From Minisyncoccota bacterium (GTDB taxonomy: Bacteria; Patescibacteriota; Minisyncoccia; UBA6257; 02-FULL-45-10c): DNA of 34,775 nucleotides. Both the position numbers and the translations under genes were made by a program. The stretch spans positions 1 through 34,775 of the forward strand of contig JAQUPE010000007.1 of the NCBI GenBank assembly GCA_028716745.1. Direction: 5' to 3'. This document shows positions 1-6,610 of this stretch, piece after piece; positions within the stretch are counted from its first letter, which is position 1; the number at the start of each line of letters is the position of its first letter. The notes below the pieces were generated by a model that made no database searches, had not been told where the DNA came from, and worked only from the letters and a program-made list of their open reading frames with translations.

Positions 1-2
1 TG

Positions 3-134
3 TTTAAAAAGGAAATAGGCGCGGTTAGCGTGGAGTTTAAAAAGACGGATAAATTTGATTCGGAGCTAAGTTCGAATTTAGAGGGCCTGCCCGGCCAGGG
101 GGAAAGCGTCTGGGTAGGGGTTAAAAAGACGTAG
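3..134 (+). CDS. C-terminal end of an unidentified protein (cut by window start)
   Basis: The frame is open from base 3 to the TAG at 132-134 and gives 43 residues ending in LPGQGESVWVGVKKT. The composition (charged, mixed, no low complexity) looks like genuine protein, and a strong promoter starts about ten bases after the stop, as expected at a gene boundary. There is too little sequence to assign a family. It could also be an accidental open frame. Confidence 0.5.
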   Translation, partial: FKKEIGAVSVEFKKTDKFDSELSSNLEGLPGQGESVWVGVKKT

Positions 135-144
135 TCTTTGTTTG

Positions 145-173
145 TTGACATAATTTTTGTTTTGTGCTACTAT
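145..173 (+). promoter_or_regulatory. Consensus housekeeping promoter for the downstream RNA
   Basis: A perfect -35 TTGACA (145-150), a 17-base spacer and TACTAT (168-173) form the best sigma-70-type promoter in the window. Transcription should start near 179-181. It reads into the structured RNA and not into a long gene. Confidence 0.8.
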
Positions 174-178
174 ATTAA

Positions 179-456
179 AGCTAAAATGGCTGTTCTTGAT
201 GAGCGGAGCGGTTCCGCGTTAAAGGACAAGCACATTAAAAAGAGAGGTGATGCTTTTGATAAGGTTGTGGTCAACCAGTTCGATGATAGGATGATCAACC
301 GGCCGCGGCGACGGGGCAGCCAAGCTGTATAGCCCCAAACGACATTCCTTCAAGGAGGAATCGGTGATAGGAACAGTATTCTAGCCGGCTCAAAAGCACT
401 TAAAAAAACGACGAAAAGTACCGTGTGCCCAGGATTCTGTCCCTGGGCCTTTTTTA
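179..456 (+). ncRNA. Candidate structured non-coding RNA, family unknown
   Basis: The segment has its own consensus promoter and ends in a strong intrinsic terminator, while the next gene is on the opposite strand, so it is not a leader of a downstream gene. Complementary segments define a fold: a 9-bp long-range helix TGCTTTTGA (251-259) with TCAAAAGCA (390-398); next to it on the 3' side CCGGC (299-303) with GCCGG (384-388); inside these GGTTG/CAACC (263-267/272-276), GGGGC/GCCCC (313-317/332-336) with an inner AGC/GCT, and ATTCCT/AGGAAT (344-349/356-361). I do not find the conserved cores of RNase P RNA, tmRNA or SRP RNA. A 48-codon frame (186-332, starting MAVLDERSG, very rich in Arg/Lys/Asp) lies in the 5' half and is an alternative: a short mRNA with almost no leader. 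The helix joining the 5' half to the region beyond that stop favours an RNA gene. Confidence 0.65.
427..455 (+). terminator. Intrinsic terminator of the candidate RNA
   Basis: GCCCAGG (427-433) pairs with CCTGGGC (442-448) over an 8-base loop and is followed by a run of T (450-455). Confidence 0.85.
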
Positions 457-475
457 TTTAAAAATCTTTGTGAAA

Positions 476-1246
476 TTAATATTTCAATAAATCCTCTTCT
501 TTTCTCATCTTCTTTACTTCATTTGGGTTCAAGTCGGCCATAATCATTCCTTCTTTATTATCTATTTTCTTTAAAATTTTATATTGGCGAGGACTGCATA
601 TTACGCTTACCCCGGTAGCTATTTTAGGTTTTGTATAAACATCGGCGACGACGATAAAAACTTCATTTTCAAATGATTTTATAGCTGGCGCGGCAAGGCT
701 GAATATTTTTTTATATCTTTTCAAATCCCTTTTCTCTTTTTTAGTTAGAACATCAAATGTCGGGCAAAAAACTATCCAGGCGCCTCCTTTTGCGAGCTTT
801 TTAATCAGTTCTGGGAAGTTAATATCATAACAAATAATAATTCCTATTTTTCCAAATTTTGTTTTTATCGGAATATCTTGCCTGCCGTGGGATACACCCT
901 CTTTTTTATCGCCTTTCCATAAATGGATTTTTTCGTATCTGTATTTAATTTCCCCTTTATCGTCAATTAAAAAAGCGCAATTCAAAAATTTGTTTTTTTC
1001 TTTGATGTATGTTCCAAAAATACAATGAATTTTTAACTTTTTACACATCCTTTGTATTTCTTTCAGGGAATCATCTTTTCTTTTAGTCTGGAAAGGATGT
1101 TCCAAAATACAATCCTCGGGGAAACAAGCTATATCAACTTTGTTTTTTGCCGCTTTTTCTAAAAAGAACAAAAGCCTTTCAAGGTTTTTTTTCGGGCTTA
1201 AAGTTACCCTCATTTGAATTGCCGCAACCTTCACTTTTTTAGCCAT
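476..1246 (-). CDS. Carbon-nitrogen hydrolase (nitrilase superfamily)
   Basis: A 256-residue cytoplasmic enzyme of the nitrilase/omega-amidase superfamily, which hydrolyses non-peptide C-N bonds in amides or nitriles. The catalytic triad is visible: Glu44 in CFPEDC, Lys106 in YEKIHLWKGD and Cys139 in GIIICYDINFPE, all in the usual order and spacing. It is slightly shorter than most members (260-300). The substrate cannot be told from sequence. The start is the ATG at 1244-1246; an extended -10 (TGTGATAAT on the minus strand) ends 8 bases before it, so the message probably has almost no leader. It is convergent with the candidate RNA and divergent from the zinc-ribbon gene. Confidence 0.85.
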   Translation of the reverse strand: MAKKVKVAAIQMRVTLSPKKNLERLLFFLEKAAKNKVDIACFPEDCILEHPFQTKRKDDSLKEIQRMCKKLKIHCIFGTYIKEKNKFLNCAFLIDDKGEIKYRYEKIHLWKGDKKEGVSHGRQDIPIKTKFGKIGIIICYDINFPELIKKLAKGGAWIVFCPTFDVLTKKEKRDLKRYKKIFSLAAPAIKSFENEVFIVVADVYTKPKIATGVSVICSPRQYKILKKIDNKEGMIMADLNPNEVKKMRKEEDLLKY

Positions 1247-1254
1247 ATTTTCAT

Positions 1255-1260
1255 ATTATC
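1255..1260 (-). promoter_or_regulatory. -10 box of the nitrilase-family gene
   Basis: GATAAT on the minus strand, preceded by TGT (extended -10), ends 8 bases before the ATG. The predicted start site is 1-2 bases before the start codon. Confidence 0.5.
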
Positions 1261-1280
1261 ACATATTAGGGCGGTTTTTG

Positions 1281-1289
1281 TGGTATAAT
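1281..1289 (+). promoter_or_regulatory. Extended -10 promoter of the zinc-ribbon gene
   Basis: TGG followed by a perfect TATAAT (1284-1289). No good -35 is seen, as is usual with an extended -10. The expected leader is about 35 bases. Confidence 0.55.
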
Positions 1290-1330
1290 AATAGAATAAA
1301 GGCCGTTGGTTTTTAATTAAAATAAAAAAT

Positions 1331-1621
1331 ATGGATTTTTTAAATAGCATAATTGAAGGAATTAAAAATAATTTAAAATGGAAAGCGCAGAGCGCGGCGG
1401 CGGGAGGCTTAGAAACAGGAATAGGTTCGGTAATTAAAAAATTTAAGGGCGGAAATAAATGCCCGTCTTGCAAAAAGCCGATAGCGGAAGAGAATGCGAA
1501 GTTTTGTCCGAATTGCCGGGCTAAACTGATTTTAAAATGCTCCAAGCCGGATTGCGGAAGAGAGTCCAAGCTAGGCACTCAGTTTTGCCCTTCTTGCGGA
1601 ACAGATTTATCAAAAGAATAA
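1331..1621 (+). CDS. Small double zinc-ribbon protein
   Basis: A 96-residue protein with an N-terminal helical stretch (about 1-35) and two zinc-ribbon-like Cys pairs sets: CPSC with FCPNC, then CSKPDC with FCPSCG near the C-terminus. Such zinc-ribbon modules usually mediate protein or nucleic-acid contacts and do not indicate a specific function. There is no signal peptide. It is followed 42 bases later by the unknown 373-residue gene on the same strand, so the two probably share a transcript. Confidence 0.75.
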   Translation: MDFLNSIIEGIKNNLKWKAQSAAAGGLETGIGSVIKKFKGGNKCPSCKKPIAEENAKFCPNCRAKLILKCSKPDCGRESKLGTQFCPSCGTDLSKE

Positions 1622-1663
1622 AAATCAGCGGAATTAAAATAATTCTAAATCATATTAATTAAT

Positions 1664-2785
1664 ATGAATTTAAAAACTTTCAAAATTAGCTTGCCTAAAA
1701 CATGGCAGGAGACTTCTCGCATGGGCGGCGAGAGCCAAGTGAATATTAGGGTTAGCCATATTAATCCGCTTTCTAAAATAGACGAAAAAAGATTTCAGGA
1801 CCAAGTAACATATAAAGGAGATGTAAGCACTACTCGGCTTGCTGTTCAGACTACGGCTCGCGGCATGCGTCCGATGAAAGAGTCTTACAATATGATGAAA
1901 AATCTCATAACGCAGGGCATTATGCCGCCCGATATGATGAACATGGGGAAGCTTGATGAGATGTGGAAGGGGCTGACAGAAGTTTCCGGCGGAGAACGAA
2001 CTGGAGATTCCGATGTGGCAAATGATATTGATATTATTCAATACCCGGATGAAGAAACCGCTTGGCAGGCGTTAAAAAATAAAGGACTGATGCAGACTCA
2101 GGGCCTTGATGTGCCTATGCCCGGAAATATTACGATTCCTGGAATGCCGAAAAATATGACGATGAGCGATTTGTTCCAAAGCGATTTGATGAAGAATTTT
2201 ATACCAAAAGACAAGCTTGGATATTTTTCAAAAATGCAATTGGTAATTAAGGGGGCTCAGCAGCAGATGCCCGGAATAAAACAAAATCTTGAAAAGAAAG
2301 GAGTTAAATATGGAGAGGGGAAATATTTGGGATGCAAAACAGTTTATATGACGTCTCCCAATCAGACGCCTCCTCCGGAAGCGCAATCGGCTTCTTCGTC
2401 CAAGGCGGATAATTTAGGTTTGGGCATGGGAGGGAAAGGCGTAGATGCTTTTGAAAAAAGAGGGGGACACATCGCCCATCTTGATCCTTTGCCAAAATTC
2501 AAAGAACCGTATTCCGCGACCAACACCATGTATTTAGGGATTCTTTATAAGAATTTCGTTATTAACGGATCTTTATTATGGGGAATTGCCCAGATGCCTT
2601 CCGGTGATACGCCCTGCTATTCTTTAAATCAGACTAAGGAATTGACTACGACCGAAGTAATAGATGGAAAGAGTTTTACGGGCACTGTTATTGTTCCATT
2701 GCCAAGCACTTTTGCTAAAGAGGGCTATTTAAATAAGGAAGAGGTTGAAAAGATATATAAGGATATTATTTCTAAGTTGAAATAA
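1664..2785 (+). CDS. Hypothetical protein, 373 residues, Met-rich
   Basis: I do not recognise a family. The protein has no signal peptide or membrane segment, a Met-, Pro- and Gly-rich middle (about 75-190, for example the MPGNITIPGMPKN stretch) and a C-terminal half that looks like a folded alpha/beta domain (MYLGILYKNFVINGSLLWG, then FTGTVIVPLPSTF). The N-terminus (MNLKTFKISLPKTWQ) resembles a beta strand followed by a loop. It starts at an ATG without a Shine-Dalgarno sequence and ends 9 bases before a strong terminator. The zinc-ribbon gene is just upstream in the same unit. Confidence 0.75.
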   Translation: MNLKTFKISLPKTWQETSRMGGESQVNIRVSHINPLSKIDEKRFQDQVTYKGDVSTTRLAVQTTARGMRPMKESYNMMKNLITQGIMPPDMMNMGKLDEMWKGLTEVSGGERTGDSDVANDIDIIQYPDEETAWQALKNKGLMQTQGLDVPMPGNITIPGMPKNMTMSDLFQSDLMKNFIPKDKLGYFSKMQLVIKGAQQQMPGIKQNLEKKGVKYGEGKYLGCKTVYMTSPNQTPPPEAQSASSSKADNLGLGMGGKGVDAFEKRGGHIAHLDPLPKFKEPYSATNTMYLGILYKNFVINGSLLWGIAQMPSGDTPCYSLNQTKELTTTEVIDGKSFTGTVIVPLPSTFAKEGYLNKEEVEKIYKDIISKLK

Positions 2786-2794
2786 AATTCATTA

Positions 2795-2822
2795 AAAATC
2801 TCCGCCGGTTGGCGGAGATTTT
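2795..2822. terminator. Bidirectional intrinsic terminator
   Basis: AAAATCTCCGCC (2795-2806) pairs perfectly with GGCGGAGATTTT (2811-2822) around a GGTT loop. A and T runs on both sides let it stop both the plus-strand unit and the minus-strand trpS unit. The trpS stop codon (2821-2823) lies in its arm. Confidence 0.85.
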
Positions 2823-3798
2823 AATTTGGAAGGCCGAGTTTATTTTTTACCTCTTTCATCTTGGCAGAGGAGAGCTTTTGAGCCTTTTTGGCGCTGGCAG
2901 ATAATAGGGTTTTTATTTTAGAATCAGGTATTTTTTTGGAACGGAACGGCTCAAGAGCTTTGATTGCGATTTGAGCGAGGTCGGTTTTGAATTGCCCATA
3001 GTTTTTGTCCTTATATTTATTTTCTATTTCGGCTACAGATTTTTCCGTTAATGCGGAATAGATATCCAGTAAATTAGAAATGCCAGGCTTGTTTTGAGCA
3101 TCATATTTTATTTCGCTGCCGGAATCGGTAACTGCTGTTTTAATTTTCTTTTCTATTTCAGCCGGAGAATCGTTCAAAAATAAGCATCCATTAGGAATTG
3201 ATTTGGACATTTTCTTTTCCGGATCGTTCAAGCTCATTAGGCGCGCAGTTTTGGTTAAAATTGGCTGGGGTTCAATAAAGGTTTTTCCAAACTTATTATT
3301 AAATTTTCTAGCCAATGTTCTGGTAAATTCCAAGTGTTGGACTTGGTCTTCGCCAACCGGAACAAAAGCGGCGTCATACATAATAATGTCGGCAGCCATT
3401 AATGCGGGGTAAGTGAAAAGTCCGGCATTAATATTTTGTTTATTTTCTTGCGCCTTATCTTTGTATTGAGTCATTCTTTCCAGTTCGCCAATCGGAGTTA
3501 TTGTATTTAAAATCCATGCCAACTCGGTGCAGTCCGGGGCTTGTGATTGGGTAAAAAGTAAAGATTTTTTCGGATCAAGGCCGGCGGATAGATAAGCATT
3601 AACTAAATTATAAATTTGCTGCTGTTTTTCTTTCGGATCAAAATTAATGGTCAGAGAATGATAATCGGCGATGAAAAATATGCAATTATATTTGCCGGAG
3701 TTTTGGAGAGCCACAAAATTTTTGAGAGCGCCCAAATAATTGCCGAGATGCAATCGGCCCGTAGGCTGTATTCCTGAAACTATAATTGGTTTTTTCAT
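2821..3798 (-). CDS. trpS: Tryptophanyl-tRNA synthetase
   Basis: Class I aminoacyl-tRNA synthetase that charges tRNA-Trp in the cytoplasm. The signature HIGH motif appears as HLGN (residues 17-20, in QPTGRLHLGNYLG), and KMSKS is exact at 196-200. Length (325) matches bacterial TrpRS. I prefer the ATG at 3796-3798: the protein then begins MKKPIIVSGIQPTG as in the family, and the gene starts 1 base after the RNase J stop. The open frame extends to a TTG at 3810, which would overlap RNase J by 11 bases and add four atypical residues. It is the last gene of the minus-strand run. Confidence 0.95.
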   Translation of the reverse strand: MKKPIIVSGIQPTGRLHLGNYLGALKNFVALQNSGKYNCIFFIADYHSLTINFDPKEKQQQIYNLVNAYLSAGLDPKKSLLFTQSQAPDCTELAWILNTITPIGELERMTQYKDKAQENKQNINAGLFTYPALMAADIIMYDAAFVPVGEDQVQHLEFTRTLARKFNNKFGKTFIEPQPILTKTARLMSLNDPEKKMSKSIPNGCLFLNDSPAEIEKKIKTAVTDSGSEIKYDAQNKPGISNLLDIYSALTEKSVAEIENKYKDKNYGQFKTDLAQIAIKALEPFRSKKIPDSKIKTLLSASAKKAQKLSSAKMKEVKNKLGLPN

Positions 3799-3799
3799 T

Positions 3800-5515
3800 T
3801 TAGACTTCAATTAGCACGGGGAGAATCATCGGTCTTCTCTTGGTTTTATTATACAAAAGTTGGCCGATTTGGTCTCTTATTAAACCTTTAATATAATCCG
3901 GTTCGGGGTGCTGATGGCGGGGCAGGCGGCCCAAAATGTGCTTCAATTTTATCCTGATTCCATCGAGCAATTCTTTATTTTCTTTCAAGTAAATAAATCC
4001 GCGGGAAATGATGTCCGGGTTTTTAAGCAGGCGGCCGGTGCTTCTTTCTATTGTGGCAATAACCACGACCATTCCTTCTTGGGCCAGCATTCTTCTGTCG
4101 CGGAGCACGACTTCCTGTACGTCTCCGACGCCAAGGCCGTCTACCATGACATAGTCGGTGGCCGTTTTTTCTTCTGTAACTTTAAAAGCGGTTTTGCTGA
4201 TTTCGGCAAACTGGCCATTGTCGATAAGAATAGCGTTTTCTGCCGGAATGCCTGCCTCTCGCGCGATTTTAGCGCAGGCTTTTCTTTTGAAATAATAAGC
4301 GTTGGCCGGTATAACAAATTTAGGTTTCATGAGTTCAATCACTAATTTCAAGTCGTCCTTCGGCGCATGGCCGGATGCGTGAATATCCAAGAATTTTGAA
4401 TTATAAACTTCGCTTACCTGGCGCGCGATGTTGTCTTGAAGAGTTTGAACACTTCGTTCGTTTCCCGGAACTACGGAAGAGGAAAAGATAACCGTATCGG
4501 TTGGTTTGAATTTGAGATGCCTATGCTCTCCGTTGGCGATTTTAGTAAGTCCGGCATTCGGTTCTCCCTGTCCGCCGGTAGTAAGAATCATTATTTTGTC
4601 ATCTTTTATTCCATGCAATTCTTCAACATTAACGATCTGTCCCTTTTTAACTTTAAGATATCCGAGGTTTCTCATTATCTGAATATTGTCTTTCATCGAA
4701 CGTCCGTTGATGGCAACTTTTCTTCCAAGTTTTTCAGATATTTCAATTATGGTTGAAAGGCGGTCCAAGAGAGAGGCAAAAGTCGTGACGATAATTCTGC
4801 CTTCGGCTTTTTTAAATAAAATTTCCAATTCTTTAACAACAGTCTCTTCTGATTTTGAAGCGCCTTCTATATCGGCATTGGTGCTGTCCAGAAAAACGCT
4901 GTGAATTCCCATGTCGCTAAGGCGCCTGAAAGTTTCTCCATCAATAGGATCGCCTTTTATATCGCGATTTACTCTGAAATCTCCGAAGTGCACCATTTTT
5001 CCAACAGGCGTATCCAAAATAAATCCTAAGCCGTCTGGAATATTGTGTCCGATGTCAAAAAATTCTGCTTCGAAATAATCAGAGAGGCGGAGCTTTTCGC
5101 CGTCTTTTACAATTTGGAATTTTAATTTCGGGAGATTTGGGAATTCATCAAATCTTTTTTCTACCAGCGCCTTAGTAAGGGGAGCGGCATAAATAATCGG
5201 ATTGCCCAATTTTTCAATAATATAAGGGAGGGCGTGGATATGGTCATAGTGGCCGTGCGTTAAGATTAGGGCCTTAATATTGCGTTTTTTAGGCTCTAAA
5301 TAGGTCATATTAGGGATAATGAAGTCTATGCCTGGAGTTTCTTCTTCCGGAAATTGTATGCCTGCATCCACGACGATAATTTCGTCCTGGTACTCAAAGA
5401 AGATGCAGTTTCTGCCGACTTCTTCAAATCCGCCCAGCGGGCAGAATTTTAAGATGTTTTGCTCAAGCAGCCTTTTCATTCCTAATGCTTTTTTAAATAT
5501 TGGTTTGTTCATCAT
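3800..5515 (-). CDS. rnj: Ribonuclease J
   Basis: A 571-residue metallo-beta-lactamase/beta-CASP nuclease, the bacterial RNase J family with endonuclease and 5'-3' exonuclease activity in mRNA decay and rRNA maturation. The metal-binding motif HGHYDH is at 87-92. Downstream metal or beta-CASP elements are visible as HFGDFRV, FLDSTN and HASGHAPKDD. The length fits RNase J1/J2 (about 555-570). It starts at two successive ATGs (5513-5515 or 5510-5512), with no Shine-Dalgarno sequence. tRNA-Leu lies just upstream on the same strand, and trpS follows directly. Confidence 0.95.
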   Translation of the reverse strand: MMNKPIFKKALGMKRLLEQNILKFCPLGGFEEVGRNCIFFEYQDEIIVVDAGIQFPEEETPGIDFIIPNMTYLEPKKRNIKALILTHGHYDHIHALPYIIEKLGNPIIYAAPLTKALVEKRFDEFPNLPKLKFQIVKDGEKLRLSDYFEAEFFDIGHNIPDGLGFILDTPVGKMVHFGDFRVNRDIKGDPIDGETFRRLSDMGIHSVFLDSTNADIEGASKSEETVVKELEILFKKAEGRIIVTTFASLLDRLSTIIEISEKLGRKVAINGRSMKDNIQIMRNLGYLKVKKGQIVNVEELHGIKDDKIMILTTGGQGEPNAGLTKIANGEHRHLKFKPTDTVIFSSSVVPGNERSVQTLQDNIARQVSEVYNSKFLDIHASGHAPKDDLKLVIELMKPKFVIPANAYYFKRKACAKIAREAGIPAENAILIDNGQFAEISKTAFKVTEEKTATDYVMVDGLGVGDVQEVVLRDRRMLAQEGMVVVIATIERSTGRLLKNPDIISRGFIYLKENKELLDGIRIKLKHILGRLPRHQHPEPDYIKGLIRDQIGQLLYNKTKRRPMILPVLIEV

Positions 5516-5568
5516 GATTTTTTAATTTAATTTTCTTTTTTAATTGTTTAAGTTTTGGCGATTAAGGG

Positions 5569-5652
5569 TGGGGACGGAGAGATTTGAACTCTCACGGGAT
5601 TGCTCCCGTACGCACCTGAAGCGTATGCGTCTGCCAGTTCCGCCACGTCCCC
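5569..5652 (-). tRNA. tRNA-Leu (anticodon CAG)
   Basis: On the minus strand a full cloverleaf is seen: acceptor GGGGACG pairs with CGTCCCC, the anticodon arm TACGC-TTCAGGT-GCGTA gives anticodon CAG, there is a long variable arm (class II), and the T loop contains GTTCAAATC. The discriminator is A (5569); CCA is not encoded. It begins 3 bases after the isomerase stop codon, so it is likely cut out of an operon transcript. Confidence 0.95.
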
Positions 5653-5655
5653 AGT

Positions 5656-6606
5656 TTATGCCGTTAGCTTTTTAATTTGATCTATTAATTTTGTTTCTAC
5701 AGGATTGATTTTTTTCGCTTCGGCCAGATGATAAGCGACCCATTGAGACAAAATAATGCTGTTCCAAGTTTTTTCCAGATTATTTTTTCCGGAAAGATTT
5801 ATTCTTATCGATGAAACTCCATTTTTTTTCATTATTGCGGTTGTTATGCCCATTTTTCTTTTTCCTTGCGGAGTAGAATTATTTTCCAGGAATACGGCAA
5901 TAACATTTTTAGGGCGTTTTTCCAAAGGAACAATTTCGTTATGAGTCATTTCAGGAAAAGTTCCGGAGAAACACATAGATTTTGCGGTTTCATTAAGATT
6001 TGTTTTCCAAATATAAGACAGATGATTATTTTCAGGAGAGCTGTAAATAAGAACAGTTTTATTTTTCAGCTGGCGGGAAATTATTTTTCCGGCTGTTTCA
6101 AAAGATTTAGGTTTTAGATAAGCCAGAGATTGATTCTTGCTTCCAGGGAAAACAGTTTTAACGATTTGCATGATTCCATAAAACATCAGGCCGTTTGCTT
6201 GGCGGGGGGTTAAATTTCCGGCCGGGAGAAGAGAAAGCGGTACTCCTGCTTTGTCGGATAATTTTTTAAGCTGTCCGCCTGAGCATACCGCGGCTTTCAG
6301 GCGAGCCTTTGAAAATCCGCTGAGCGTTTCGTTTGTATTGCCGGAAAAGGAAACGAATATAAATAAAGGCTTTTTATAACTGGTTTTTGGCAAGCCATAA
6401 TTTTCCCAAACGAGAACCGGAACAGGGATTTTGACCTCATATTTCAAGTCGGATGCGAGAAAGCCGGCCTGGCCGGATCCGCCCATTCCAATAACTATAA
6501 TGGCGTCGGGATGAGAACCTTTTATTTTATCCATGCGGAAATATTGCAGGGCCGATGGCGTAAGCTGTTTGTTGAAATTCAATATTGAGTTTTTAAAATT
6601 ATCCAT
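5656..6606 (-). CDS. Bifunctional phosphoglucose/phosphomannose isomerase
   Basis: A 316-residue cytoplasmic SIS-fold sugar isomerase that interconverts glucose-6-P or mannose-6-P with fructose-6-P. Visible marks are GMGGSG (40-45), the sugar-phosphate loop SFSGNTNET (86-94) and the HNEIVPLE motif in the C-terminal half, typical of the bifunctional PGI/PMI family and not of classical large Pgi. The length fits. It starts 4 bases after the binding-protein stop and is followed at 3 bases by tRNA-Leu, so it sits inside an operon. With the phosphomannomutase at 26198 it could feed mannose- or glucose-1-P for cell-surface sugars. Confidence 0.88.
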   Translation of the reverse strand: MDNFKNSILNFNKQLTPSALQYFRMDKIKGSHPDAIIVIGMGGSGQAGFLASDLKYEVKIPVPVLVWENYGLPKTSYKKPLFIFVSFSGNTNETLSGFSKARLKAAVCSGGQLKKLSDKAGVPLSLLPAGNLTPRQANGLMFYGIMQIVKTVFPGSKNQSLAYLKPKSFETAGKIISRQLKNKTVLIYSSPENNHLSYIWKTNLNETAKSMCFSGTFPEMTHNEIVPLEKRPKNVIAVFLENNSTPQGKRKMGITTAIMKKNGVSSIRINLSGKNNLEKTWNSIILSQWVAYHLAEAKKINPVETKLIDQIKKLTA

Positions 6607-6610
6607 AATA

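Noticed and set aside
368-420. Sequence ACGACGAAAAGTA resembling a tmRNA tag-coding stretch
   Set aside because: No tRNA-like ends, no GGTTCGA T-arm, no in-frame tag ending in a stop; the terminator follows directly.
3799-3810. TTG start giving trpS four extra residues
   Set aside because: The ATG at 3796-3798 gives the family-typical N-terminus and avoids overlap with RNase J.
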